Assembly: GCA_947034885.2 (NCBI GenBank)
Contig: OX344749.2
Location: forward strand, 41,321,682-41,385,681
DNA: 64,000 nt
Direction of reading: 5' to 3'
DNA from: Thuidium tamariscinum
Lineage: Eukaryota; Streptophyta; Bryopsida; Hypnales; Thuidiaceae
Made by a program: the position numbers and the translations under genes. Under the pieces are notes generated by a model, which worked only from the letters and a program-made list of their open reading frames with translations, had not been told where the DNA came from and ran no database searches. Below, piece after piece: positions 21,414-33,480 of the stretch (the first letter of the stretch is position 1; each line of letters starts with the position of its first letter).

Positions 21414-21692
21414 ATGGATTCGGGCGAGAGTGTGGGAGACTCTTCCTATTATGCAGTGCACCGACATGGGGATCCGTTACCGTGGCTCGTTGACGTTGTG
21501 CAACGTGAAGGACCTAGTGAGTCTGGACATGGATTGAGCGAGGAGGCCCTTCTGGATAGCACCTTCGAGGCACTATTTCAGGAGGATTTAGAGGAAGAAG
21601 GAGATTTGCAGGACGGAAGCGAAGAGGACTCCAGCGTAACTTCAGCTGACACTTATTCGTTCCCCTCCACGCAATCGTCTGTGAACGACTAA
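21414..21692 (+). CDS. Small acidic protein, copy A (92 aa), unknown family
   Basis: ATG 21414 to TAA 21690-21692. The start is set by alignment with copy B: both begin MDSGESVGDSSYYAVH, and no upstream in-frame ATG is shared. The product is acidic with no signal peptide, membrane segment or Cys motif. Conserved blocks are HGDPLPWL (about residues 19-26), SESG, LLDSTFEALF (about 45-54), a run of Asp/Glu, a Ser/Thr-rich stretch and the C-terminal SSVND. Over the first 25 codons eight codon differences from copy B are silent and one changes a residue, so selection has kept the protein. The aromatic/acidic helix could be a protein-binding or activation segment; that is inference. No known family is recognised. 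It could also be the last exon of a spliced gene. Confidence 0.6.
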   Translation: MDSGESVGDSSYYAVHRHGDPLPWLVDVVQREGPSESGHGLSEEALLDSTFEALFQEDLEEEGDLQDGSEEDSSVTSADTYSFPSTQSSVND

Positions 21693-24600
21693 TTTCCCTC
21701 TGCTTAGAAGAGTGAAGGGATGAATCAAGGTTACTTTTTTCCGAGAATTCAGTGAAGGTGATTTAGTGAATTCGGGCTTGCTTTGCGGACGAATTACGAG
21801 GGACGTCATTATAAATTCATGTAATTTGGAGCGATGCCATGGCCAACTTGGGCAGCGGAGAACTTTTTCGTTGAGTTGAAAGCGTTGTTTTGAACTTCGG
21901 AGTGTGGATCAAAATAGCACCGGAATTTTGATGTGAACGGCTTATTATTCAGGACATACGACATTCCTATACTGATGTAACTGTAGGAAATAATCGGTGT
22001 TGACAGTTTTGTCCGTTGATGTTGTCAATTTGTGACAGTCAGAGAAAAGTGTCCTGTCATTCGATGTAAGTAGGCGTCATGGGAGAACTGAACGACTGGC
22101 TTCGTGTTATACCGGATGTCGGGTTTTCCACTGTTTGATAGATGTTCAGCCAATGCTGTAAAATGGCTTGTGAATGTAAAAAAAGTGTTATGTGCCAAAA
22201 AAAAAAAACCCAGTGTTGTAGGGAAACCAAATTGAACAAGGTCACTTTGAGATTGAAATGTATAATTGTTGTACTATTACGAGATGGAACTGTTATGACT
22301 TTGGAGGGGGTAAGAATGACAGTCTTTAATTTTTTTTTAATTCAATGTCCTGGGAGACTTTGAAAGCTCCATGAGTCCATGTATAACTTCAATGAAGCGT
22401 ACATGCTCTTCTTACAGTGGTTGAAAAAATGATGTCGTTGACTGTGACGAACAGAAGTTATTGTTTTCGAGTTCATGAACAACGATTCAGTTGTGTGAGT
22501 GAACAATGTTGTTGTGAATAAGTTCCATTTGTTTGTTGTGTTGCTCACAGAAGCTTCAGTTATCTATTGCGAAGTATTTGATTAATTTCTGCAGCGCACA
22601 TGAAGAAGGTTAACGTTGGTGAGTGGGGAGCAGGTCAGAGTCAATGATTTTTTTGTTTTTTTTGGAGACTGTGGAACAAAATTGACTTTGCAAATGCGTA
22701 CGAAGAGAGGGAGATGAAGGGATAACTTGATACAGCATGTCAGTTCTCAGCGTAGGCGGTACCTCGAGGTGTTGAACGGGGGACCACAGGGATTTCATGT
22801 GGGCACAGGAGGTCACGAGGCAGGTGCACTTGGTGCATACAGTGTACGTCTGCTTCATTTTATGTGTTACCTGTTGCGGCTTAGAAGGAATTAATTGGAC
22901 GATGCCTAAGTGCGAAGATGAAGTCATGTTTCTAATCCTTTTTTTTGCTGCGGTGACTTGTGAAGTAGTTGCACTAAATTGTTTTCATGTTACGCTGTTC
23001 TCGTGGATTGATTATGTTTCTTGGAGAGGAAGTCCTTCTATTTTGGGGGGCATGTCCCTAAATGCATTGGTTAGATTCGATTAAAAGTACGCATGAATGC
23101 ATTGGTCGCCCCCCTGTCATGAAGAGTAGTGAAGCAAAATTGGCTGAGGGGTAGTGCAGAAGGTCACACGGTGCAGAGTACTTGATGGATTATGTGCTGT
23201 GGAATTCCAATTACAGTACACGGAACTGGAACGGAATGTGACGTCGTCTTTGCTAGGTGGTGAGAAAAAGAGGAACGTGAGGTGTGTTCATTTTGTCGTC
23301 ATAAGTTATTCCCTTTTGGTCGTTGTGAATTCTCTCAGAGGTAAATGTCGTGGGCATACTTCGTGATGTAATGGGAATTCCTGAGTCTGACGTTGAAAAC
23401 CGGGTTAACAACAGCGCAAATAGTGCAGTACTACATAGGAACATAGAAATTTCCGGGAGCACCTTCATGAATTCTAGAAGTGTATGTCACTGCATGTATA
23501 CGTTAATGACTAATGTAGTTGATGATTTCCGTTGTGTATCCACAGGTCCGTCCGTTTGTTATTTATTATTGAAGATATTTTTCTGGTCAAGTCACACACA
23601 CATCCACAGTCTGCAAAGGGGCTACCGAATGAGTCATGAAGTACCATGTGGCCGAGGAGCCGGAGTTGTCTACCATGGCCTTGACGGTGTTTCCCGTTCC
23701 ATAAGTGAAGAAGAGCAGCATTTCATTTTTTGACAGAAGAAGGTGAGGATTGGGAGTTTGGAGACTGTAAATGCCAGGACTAAGGAGGCTGTCGTATGTG
23801 TGCGCTGTCGAAGGTAATAGGAAAGGAAATTGATTTTTTGCTTCTCGAAGTGCATGCATGAAGTACAGTAGTTCTTCCAAGATGTTCAAAATTTTTAACT
23901 TCCATGCTATGGAACTTCACAGGACATGAACTTCAGCGGAAGAAATTTGTGTGAGTATAATTCCTAGATTTCTGTTAATTACTGTGTATGTAGGATATTC
24001 TGTGGAACATGTGCCTCACAAGTTCATGAGTACGTGACGTCTTTATGTCACCAGAAGTTCAATGTGGGTTGACATGCTTGAGGGGGGTACAAGTCGACCC
24101 TGACGTGCGCCTGATGTAATTTTAGGTGGTAAGTGCGTCTTCTTGTGTTATGGTTGTGTGGTTCTTGTTGTTGCATAAAATGAACTGGGGGAGTATCGAT
24201 TCTTTAAGTTCATGTCATTGGAGAGGGCAGTAGTACCTTCCATGGAAGTGCAAATCGTGATGAAGCTCCAAAGTCAGTAGGAAACCATACTGCAGCCAGT
24301 TTTGTTTACGAGAACGAGGGTCGCTGCCTACGAGATAAATGCATACTTAGGTACGCATGTTTTAGGTGTTCACTTAGATTTGGAACAATGAATTTGGTGT
24401 GTTTGTGTCTTGATCTTCACAGATCATTCCTGAGTAGGTAATGATCTCTAAGTGTGAAGAGGTGGAGATGTTAATTTGAATATAATGTGTGTCGAAATAA
24501 TAGTGCAGAAAGTCGTTGTCATTTCTTTACCCTATGTCAAATTTGACGTAGAAAATTGAATGACTTTGTGGTTGGTATGTTAATGAATTCGAGAACAGAG

Positions 24601-25600
24601 CAAGTGTTGAATAATTCCAGGTTATAGTATTGAAGGAGTTGTATGTGATGACGGAGATTGGACAAGAAGGATTAAACATGAGAGTGGAAGAAGACGGTCA
24701 TAGGAGGAGGAGGGATTTCTCATGACTGCGAGGTCCTTGAGTAATAGTACAGCTTCGTTTCCCACAGCATGTGTTGGTGTCTTCTCTAGGAGAGAGCAGC
24801 ATATTAGGTAGTGATGTTCAAAATTTGTTTCAGGTACGCTGCTAGGATGGCAAGTGGACTGACAATTATGGAAGTGGATGTGGACTTTTCTTGCGGCAGT
24901 GGCTTATATATTCGGTTCCCTAATTATTTTCCCTTTCAGTGTATAGAACGCGTCTTTGGATTGATGTGAGTTTCGCAGGAGGGGGACTCTGTTGGTTACA
25001 ATGAAACTGTCTTCGGAGTGACTTCTGCTGTGATGCACTTCTGGAAGTGTATGTATTAATGAAAAGTATGCCGTAGACGGAGTTTTGGTGGCTCCTTCAT
25101 CGGCTAATGAAGAATCCTATACGTTGGGTAGAGACTTCGTTCAATCCCATGATATTTTCTGTGGATTATGGAACGTTGAGACTGTGAATTTCTGGAACTG
25201 TTTTGTGGTTCATAATGAAAACTAGAAGGTATTCGTAGCTCTGTTTGTCCAGGAGGTTGAGCGTAAGTCCTGTTATGTTTTGAAGTTAATCTATAGAAGC
25301 CCTCAATTTTTTTATGAACTGAGAGTTAATGAAGTGTTTTTGATGGCTTGAATGAGAGCATCAGCGTTTCTGGTAATTAAATCCGAAGGTAGTACGTGTC
25401 AAGTGGAGATCAAGAAATTTTGATCTCCAGAAATTTTGATGCAGTAGTACGAATTATAGTATGACAGGCACTTCCATTCAGGAGTAAAAGCATTTGTCAA
25501 ATATTTGTACATTCAAATCTCAGTACTTGAGACAGTGGATTGTGTATCATTTAGTTTGAAGCTGAGGACAGGGCTTGCACAACCCGTTATTTTCAGTGGA

Positions 25601-25647
25601 CTCAGCCGTTGATCATGTCCAGGTGTCCACAATTTGACGGTGCTGAG
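25601..25647 (+). other. Predicted hairpin conserved in both locus units (B)
   Basis: The outer stem CTCAGCCGT/ACGGTGCTGAG is identical to unit A at 20761-20799 while the loop is 8 bases longer, as expected for a conserved stem with a free loop. Confidence 0.3.
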
Positions 25648-26156
25648 GACGTAGTCTCTCGTTGAAATGAACTGAGGACTATGACTGTAAGCCTTCAGAC
25701 TTTGTAAGTGAGAAGTGGAGGCCCTCTTACCAGTGACTTTCGAGGAGGATTGCTCTGCCATCGCAGGTACACCGAAACCGCATGTTTTTTAAAGCTTTTT
25801 CTCCATTGGTAGGAACGGCAAGAAGCCGTGATTTACGTCCTCTGAGTATTAGAACCTCCTGAAGTTTCTTGTGAATGAGGAGTATAATTTAGCGAGATGT
25901 ACATGAATTAGGTTGTGTTCTATGTTATCGTGCTTGGGAAGTGAGGTTAGTGTTGCATTTCGCGAGAAGTGATGTCCTCTCTGAGTGGTGCTCGCAAAAC
26001 TGAAGCGCTGCTTTTTGGAATGTGGACTTCGAGTAGTTGGCAATCGTGGATGTGCACCAATAGTATTTTCGTGAAGTATGTTTCAGGAGTAGCGTTTTGA
26101 TTTGTTGTGGAGGACCATGAACTGTGGCAAGGCAAAGAAGAGAAGAAGGTCTAGAA

Positions 26157-26414
26157 ATGGATTCAGGCGAGAGTGTTGGAGATTCTTCGTACTACGCTGT
26201 ACACACACATGGGGATCCGTTACCGTGGCTCTCACAGAGTGAGTCTGGAGATGGACCTGGCGAGGGCGCTCTACTTGACAGCACCTTCGAAGCACTATTT
26301 CATGAGGAATTCGAAGAAAATGGGGAGTGGGAGGAAACCAGCGAAGATGACTCCAGCATAACGTCCACTGACACTCATCCCTTTCCTTCGTCGAACTCGT
26401 CCGTGAATGACTGA
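26157..26414 (+). CDS. Small acidic protein, copy B (85 aa), unknown family
   Basis: ATG 26157 to TGA 26412-26414. It shares MDSGESVGDSSYYAVH, HGDPLPWL, SESG, LLDSTFEALF, the acidic run, DSS-TS-DT, the FPS motif and SSVND with copy A. It lacks seven residues after PLPWL (VDVVQRE in copy A). Most differences in the alignable core are silent third-base changes, while the DNA on either side has gained and lost many bases. Both units must therefore have stayed protein-coding for much of the time since duplication. The TATA box found before copy A is not kept here, so expression may differ. Confidence 0.6.
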   Translation: MDSGESVGDSSYYAVHTHGDPLPWLSQSESGDGPGEGALLDSTFEALFHEEFEENGEWEETSEDDSSITSTDTHPFPSSNSSVND

Positions 26415-29400
26415 ATAATGGAAGGGTTAAGAACTGCTCATGGAGGAATCAGGTTTTTTTTGTTCTCAAGATTCAGTGAAGTTGATGTGATGAATTTGTG
26501 AGTCGTTCGGGGACGGATAACCGGGGACATCATAATGAATGCAATTCAGGAGGGTACCGTGGTCAGATTCGGCAGCAGGGAAGTTTTCCATTCATGACGA
26601 AGCGGTGCTCGGATCTGTGGGAGTGGACTTCGAGTACACCTGAATTTTGACAAGAAAGGCATTTTATAGAGGACTTTTGGCTGAACTGTATTGATGCCTC
26701 TTTACAAAAAAAGTGATGTTGTAAGTTCTAGGCGTTGATGTTGGAAAAGTCTGAGGATAATCTCAAAATTCTTTGTCACTCGTTTGAATGAAACATGATA
26801 GCCGAACTAAAGGACTGGCTTCATGTATATTGAGAGGTCATGGTTAAGGTGAAGTGGTAGATGCACTGGCGATGATGTATGACGGTTTTTTAATGGGATG
26901 GAAGTTTAATTTGAAAACCGAATTTGACATGGGTACTTCAAGACAGAATTGTGTTATTTGTATACTAATACAAGAGGAAAGTTTTCTCCACTGGGAGGAG
27001 TGTGGAAGGCAGTCATTGATTTGCTGTTTTCTGATTTTCTGGCTAACTTTGAGGGCTGCATGGTGAACTTCCCTAAAGCCTGCATCCTGTCGTAGCAGTC
27101 GTTGCATAATTGAGGTCGTGCAGTGTGACGAACATAAAGGTACTCGTACTACGTCATGAACCCCGAATATGTTGACGAATTGAAAAGCTTCCACGTCAAT
27201 TACTTATAGAACTTGAGAATGATGTGGACAAAAGCTTCTCTCACCTATTGCAAGTAATTCGTTGAATACTAGCCACGTACAAGACGGGGGTAAAGGATAA
27301 AGAATTTTGAACAGGTGTGAGTAAATTACGCTTTCATTTTGTGATGGACAGTACTCGGGCAGAAAGTGTTAGCAACGGATTAGGTTTACTGTGAGATGAA
27401 GGCATACTGTGTTCGACCTTCTCAGTTCTTAGTTCAGGCGAGACTTGAAGTTCTGGTACGTTGGAGACCTGGAATTCCATGTCGACTAAGTAGGCTATTG
27501 TACTTAATTAATGTGTGAAGTCTTCTGATGTTTTCAGTTTATGTGTTACCTATGACGACTTGAAGGGAATGAAGTGGAGAAAGCGGTGCTCGAAAGTTCA
27601 TGTCATTCCTGTAGTCCTTGTTTTGGATGCTTCGTACTTCTGAATGGTTGCAATATGTCCGTTTCATGTTACGCATTGTTTATGGATGCAATGAAATGTT
27701 TGGAGTTAGCATCCTCCAATGTCGGAGGTGAAGTCGCTGAATGCGTAGATGAGGGAGTGAGAGTGGAGTTGAAGTGGGCAGGAATTCATTGTTTGGCCGC
27801 AAGAATGAGGAGTGGTAAACAATTTTGTTGTCAGTGCTAGTGAATAAGCTCATTTGTTGCACAGTATTGTTTAGGCTTATTTGCTGTGGCCTCGCAATGA
27901 AGGTCCATGAAGCAGAAAAAGAAGTTGTACACCGTCATCTTTGATAGTCACAGGAGCAGAGAGGAACGCAGTGTATTTTCATTTTTTGATTAGTTCTTAG
28001 CTGTTGGTCTCTTAGGATTCCTTGGAAGGTACATGTCGTGTACGAACTAAGTGCTCACATGGAAATCCCGGAGTAAGACGGGGGAAACTGCGTTCCCCAG
28101 AGTAGAAGCATTGAAGTAGTTTATGGGAACATGGAAATTCGGGTGAGGAACTTCATGAAATCAGGAAGTTAATAGCATTGCATGAGTAAGTGACTGACCA
28201 CTATATTTGATGATGTGTGCTCTGTATGGGACTCCGTCCATGGTCGTGGCGCTCATTGGATCGGGAAGGTGAAGGTGGGAGATGCTCTTCCACAGAGAAA
28301 CTAAGGAATAATGTGTTGTTGTGTGGATTTGTGGACTTGCGGAACTGTACAAGGTTTTCGAAGAAGAATGGGAAAGCAAAGGACAAATGAAGTGATGCAG
28401 TGCATTTGCATAGGAAGCGACTTGATGGAGTTCTGAAGCGGGAATCTGAAATCAGGAGTTGGACTGCCGGATGTCAACGAGAGACTTATCCTATGTCTCT
28501 TGCGATTCGGAAAACGAGAAGTAAACTGCTGCGCGCCTGAAGTTCGTAGCTTTGTAAGTGACTCTTGGTTTGTTAGTGTTTTACACGGAATTTACATTTT
28601 GATGGACAGGAAGGAAGATGTGGTGATACTGCTCATGAGTTGCAAGTATTTTTGACAACTGTTTTACTGGAAAATGAATTTGCCACAGTCCATGGACAGC
28701 TCCTCAGAGTATGGTATATGCATGTGTAGTTTTCAGGTCAAACAGAGAAAGCGGAGGAAAGTGTACTGGTCTTCACGATGTTTCCAGTTTCGGAAGTGAC
28801 GATGAGGATCATTCCCTATTTTTTCAGAAGAAGCGGAGGCCTGGGAGGTAGAAGATTGTAAACCATGGGTTCAAAGGGTTCAACAGTGTGGGCAGTATTG
28901 AAGGTAATAGGAGATGTAAGTGATTTTGCGTTCTAGACAGTGAATGCATGAAATGCTGTACTTCTTCCAAGTTGTTCGAATTTGTTGTTTTTTATGCAGT
29001 GGAAGTTCAAGTGAAATTCGCAGGAACGTAGGAGAAGCTGTGTTCATAATTGTGTTTGTAGGATATTCTGTGGAACCTAAGCCTGTGAAGTTCAAGAGAA
29101 TGTCTGGAGGTATGAAAATTAGAATGTAGTTACATGAAAGGCATGTTTTAAAGCACCCAGTGCTGAGGTAAACATTTACGCAGTGGTTGTCCACTATTTT
29201 GAGCGAGTACTGTAGAAGTGACCCTTAAAAGATAGGGACTCCGTCCTGTTCAGATTGACGAGACATAGCTGAAATTGGGTATTCCTTTGTGGAATTTTAT
29301 GTCTTAATTAATGTTGACAATAGCATTGAAGGTAGTGCCTGGAAGTATTGATTATAACTTTTAGATCTGTAATGTGTAGTGGAAATGCTAATGAAATATT

Positions 29401-29510
29401 AATTTGAAATGACGAATAGATTATGTGAAGTTGGATCGAAAATTCGGTCGAAGTCAATATGTTTTCTTTATAGGTGGCCACTTTAAATTTGTGGACCCAC
29501 TCCAATGATT

Positions 29511-30179
29511 ACATGCTTTGCAGAAGTAGGAATTACAGTGCCATGAGACTGAAAACCTTTTGAGCATTGCAGGTGCAAGCAGAAAGAAGACAAATTCACA
29601 ATCAGGACAAGAACGGCATGTAGTGAGTGGTCATGCAGGCAGGTTAACGGTGTACCGCGGTCTCCATTCCGTGAAGGTCACCTTCAGTACCAAGCAATTG
29701 CGAAGAGGAACTGAAGCTTGACATTTCTGTAATTACAGGATTCATGCGGCAGTGAATTAGTGTGTTTAAGAATGTACTTGTTGTAAGTAGAAGTTCTGGA
29801 GGACTGAACATTTAGATTGCAAATGGTGCTATCGAGCACAATGACTATAAGGCCAGGGTAGATAAAGCATGCAGAGGAACTGGAATTCCCAACAGTGGGA
29901 AGCTGCACATTCCTTTTCAGTTCTTTCATTGAGAAATGCAGAAATGGTATAAACCATTTTCTACTTGAAATGGTCCTGCCATATAGAAATGGAGTAATTC
30001 ACGAATTGTGAATGAAGCATTTCATGGAAATGCAATGTGAATAGGAACTGTGAATTGATTCGTTTATGTTGTTGCAATGATTTTGAATACATTTTTTTTA
30101 TTAAAAAACAGCATATGATGAATTCTGTAGAAGTGATGTATATGGGACTCCCATTCCTGAGGTCGACCAAGTTGTTGTC
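29511..30179. other. Right flank of the duplicated locus
   Basis: The G-over-C bias fades from about 29.2 kb. No gene is visible. Confidence 0.4.
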
Positions 30180-30410
30180 ATCAACAACCCGCTGCAACAC
30201 TCTTTAGTTCATTATTAACATAAGCGTGTTGTTTAACGCAACTATAGGTATAGTTTTTTGTTCTTGCAAAACACGAAGTTGTTGAATGCAACATCCAAAT
30301 CAACACCTTTTGGCTCAACATTGTCCGGGTCAACACGTCCTAATCAACAACAGAAATCAACACTTTTCTGTTGAAAATTTGTTAATTCGGACGCCATTTT
30401 TCTACTAGTG
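30180..30410 (-). mobile_element. CACTA-like transposon end with CAACA-rich interior
   Basis: The right edge reads TTTTTCTACTAGTG; its reverse complement CACTAGTAGAAAA is a CACTA-superfamily-type terminus, nearly identical to the left end of the element at 48279. Inward there are many CAACA and TGTTGA words. No matching left terminus is seen, so it is probably truncated. Confidence 0.4.
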
Positions 30411-31672
30411 GAAAAAAATCATGGAAGGTTTATGATAGTTATGAGTACCTTCCTTCCAAATCTTGAGTCAATCAGAGCTAAAACACAAAAGTTATGGCCA
30501 AAAAACAAATCAGAATGCAACGTGTGACACAAAATAGGACAGGTGTTTCTTGCAATCACCCATGGCTCTTTAAGGTTAGGTGCCATTTTGGATGTACCTA
30601 CCTTAGTCTAGTAGAAATTTTACACCTAAACTTCAAAAAAGAAGAAGAGTTGTATGTGTTACTCATTGATCTGAAAATGACAATTTTGAGACAAGTTTAT
30701 TTAAGACCAATAAGTCTTATTCATATTATATGATTCTTTATTTTTGTTAGAACATCTTTACTATTTTAAGAATACATATTTATTTCTATTGAAATTGCAA
30801 CTCTTGCACTATTTGAATTAGCAAATTATTCTAAAATCTTGCATACATTGTTGCCATTTTTTTACACCATGTCATTCATGTACGAAAATTTGAAAAATAT
30901 CATTTTTTAGTTTGTCTCAAGTCTAGAATTTTAGTCCAATTTGTAGGATATTAAACTATTTAGACCAAAGTTATATGAGTACCTCAACATCTTTACCTTC
31001 ACTACTAATAATAGTACAATTATTGAAGAAGAATAAATGTATAACAAGAATCGACTAGTTTTGAAATTTTATACACTTGCCTTTAATTAAGAATTCATTA
31101 CCATAACAGAGAGACACTCATATAACAATTGTGGTCTACCAAAAACTCACTCACAACCTTATTTAACTTTTACCACAAAACTCACTTTCACCACAATGAC
31201 CATGCAACCTACCCCCTCACATGCACATACTCAAAAATTCGCATCAATAAATTCTTGCCAATGTGAACAAGAGGAATGATAGTTAGAGCAATAAGCAAAA
31301 AATATTCCAACACTTTGTTTGATGGCTTTCTCATTGCAAAATTCTAAAGAAGATCATCCTGATAGTGCTAAAAATAAAATAGAAAAGGAGAGAATACACT
31401 AGCATATTTGATTGTTGGCCCCTCATCATTCAATTTTGTTTCCACTTGCTTTTAGAGCTTCTAATGATTAAGAACAAAGCTTTGACCAAATTCATCAAAT
31501 TATCTTATTAGACTTATGCAAGTGAAAAGAGTGACCATGCATGGAAGTGTAAATTTTCTTTTGCAAATGTAGATCGCAAACCGGCTCATATATCATTGAA
31601 CTTGTATGTCATAAAAGTATGGTATGAGTGCAAACAAATTGATATAAAGGCTCACATACATGATTTGAGTAC
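30411..31672. other. AT-rich spacer with a lone mariner-like end
   Basis: At 30588-30605 the words GATGTACCTACCTTAGTC match the right end of the MITE at 42593-42871. About 110 bp before it resembles that element weakly, so this is probably a truncated relative. Nothing else is recognised. Confidence 0.35.
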
Positions 31673-32005
31673 TTAACCCCTAAACGATGAGCCAGTGGCC
31701 ATGGAAATGAAGAATTTTGATATTGTGGGAATCATTGGTTCTAAAAAATCTAAAAACACTTGTTGGAAGTCAAAGCATTGTAGAAGATCTTCCTTTTCCA
31801 CCCTTAATTCCAAGGATGAATGATTGCAATTCTATCCTGTACAGAAAGATTCTCTCAAGTTCATCGACTAGAAAATGGCTTCCGCATCTTTTAAGGGTTA
31901 ACAAATGACTTCCAGCATGTGTTTTTAGATTTTTTTGAACCAATGATTCCCACGGTATCAAAATTCCTCAATTCCACGGCCACGGGCTCGTCGTTTAGGG
32001 GTTAA
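31673..32005. mobile_element. Foldback MITE with TTAA ends
   Basis: The left arm begins TTAACCCCTAAACGATGAGC and the inverted right arm TTAACCCCTAAACGACGAGC. The two arms stay similar for at least 120 bp each (shared GTGGGAATCATTGGTTC and AAAATCTAAAAACAC), leaving a short centre. The two mirror-image open frames inside are by-products. End sequence is close to the 0.93-kb TTAA family, so the same transposase could move both. Confidence 0.75.
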
Positions 32006-32659
32006 AAAGTGGGAGTGACTGATGGGCTTGAAGAAAGAGCCCATTTCTTGAAATTTCACCATTTCAACGACTGTGAAAACGTACACAAGTTTGTTTTCAT
32101 ATCAGTTAAAATGGCGAAATTTCAAGACATTTGTACTTCTCCAAATGCCCACCACAACCTCCGATTCGATCCATACCAAACCTAGTGTCTATACCATTCC
32201 TGTGCACTTCATAGAAACCTGTTGGATCTTTGAAACGCATCTCTCACAAACATGAGCATAAAACTATCCCAGCTCTTGAAAATCTCAATTTCCAGCTCAG
32301 GAACCTACAATCTGATCCACTGAACATCGTCAAAACACCGAAGAATGATGAGGATGCATTGAAACACCACGCTCTCAGCAGAGAAAAAGTATTGTTTTGC
32401 TCATGAATAAATGCAGCATGTAGTTGTCAGTGCCGATGTTATCTAGATGGTAGAAGAACAGAAGAAATTTCCATTACAGAAGAAGTTTCAACTCACAAGC
32501 CCCGCAGGTTGCTGCGTCCGCCTCCTGCCATTGTTGGATCCTCCTCCAGCCATTGCACAAATCACTACCGTTAAGGAACCTTTCCTGAAACTAAGGGAAG
32601 GTAATGAAACGAGCTTGAAGACTTTGCAATTGCAGTGAAGCCAGCTGAGGATGCTTTGA
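32006..32659 (+). other. Spacer with short protein-like open stretches
   Basis: Between the stop at about 32212 and TGA at about 32405 a plus-strand frame reads LKRISHKHEHKTIPALENL and onward, with protein-like composition but no start codon. A second open stretch at 32447-32638 follows in another phase. They may be decayed exons; no family is recognised. Confidence 0.2.
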
Positions 32660-33480
32660 TCAAGGTTCACTGCACTGCGGCTTCATATATATATACTGCG
32701 CGCCGTGTCGAAGAAGAGCAGCGAGGCTCTCGATCAAACTGAGACCAAATTTAGCACGATTTCTACCGATTGGGTTATTAATTGCTAACACGAAACTGTG
32801 AAATGATTTCGGTGTCTGAGCAGTGATCGAGTTGAATTCAGTGTTGGTTTCTGACAGGTGGTTGACTTTGATTTGCATTTCACCAAACCGAGATTGCACC
32901 GGGGATTGCACATTTGATAAATCGGTGCCAACTAACTGATTGATAACGATGAACTGAAGGTCAGTGATGCGTAAAGTCTAGATAATTTTGAGAATCAGAG
33001 TTGGTGGATAGTGCGAGAGAAAGCTGCAAAAACTGAGCTGAATATTGATACCAATCCTTGTATCGATTGAGCTGGGTATGAATTCTCGATGAACGGAGTC
33101 TGCGCATTCAGGCTTGGGGTAGGTGAGGCTCTAGATCTGCATTCTTCAAAGATGGAGTGGCTGATTTCAAATATAGAAAATAAGTATTTCGGTGCCAACT
33201 ATCAACCATGATTGCCAACAAGAGCATAGTCGTTGCCGTCGATCGATAAATGTTTGGTAGTGGCGTAATGTATCGACAGGGGAATTTGGTTGTAATTGGT
33301 AATTTCCAGTTCTATAAGCTGTTCAGTGGTCCAGGTTCGACTAGGTTGATGGTTTCCCATCTTCAAGTTCGGCAAGCTGTGGGATCGATACGGTTCTACT
33401 GACAGGCAATTGCAGAGTCAGGGATACTTCTCGACTTCGGCAAGCTTGATGAGCTTAAATAAGATGATTTAAGGCTTCTG
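32660..33480 (-). pseudogene. Possible decayed leucine-rich-repeat gene fragment
   Basis: Minus-strand open stretches carry LRR-like phrases: SLPNLKMGNHQ, TKHLSIDGND, FSIFEISHS and LIESLAALL. These are spread over several frames with stops between them. Periodic Leu/Asn patterns resemble receptor-like LRR proteins. With no intact domain the call is weak; it may also be unrelated sequence. Confidence 0.25.

Larger units (their letters stand above)
19560..24400 (+). repeat. Tandemly duplicated locus, unit A
   Basis: A unit of about 4.8 kb aligns with 24420-29510 in direct orientation through many anchors. Examples are the pair near 20012/24852 (GTGGACTGACAATTATGGAAG in B), 20757/25597 (CTCAGCCGTTGATCATG), 20876/25718 (GGAGGCCCTCTT), 21414/26157 (small ORF), 22096/26810 (GACTGGCTTC) and 24000/29065 (GTAGGATATTCTGTGGAAC). 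Spacing drifts from about 4840 to 4665 and then 5065 through insertions and deletions. The plus strand has far more G than C. Only the ORF at 21414-21692 has kept its frame in both units. Confidence 0.7.
24420..29510 (+). repeat. Tandemly duplicated locus, unit B
   Basis: Direct relative of 19560-24400, with many indels between the two. G strongly exceeds C on the plus strand, as in unit A. Apart from the small ORF at 26157-26414, no frame is shared with unit A. The boundaries are approximate; anchors fade after about 29150. Confidence 0.65.

Noticed and set aside
22797-23084. Hydrophobic 95-codon frame in unit A as a membrane protein
   Set aside because: Not conserved in unit B (27574-27840 differs and is frame-shifted); likely chance in T/G-rich DNA.
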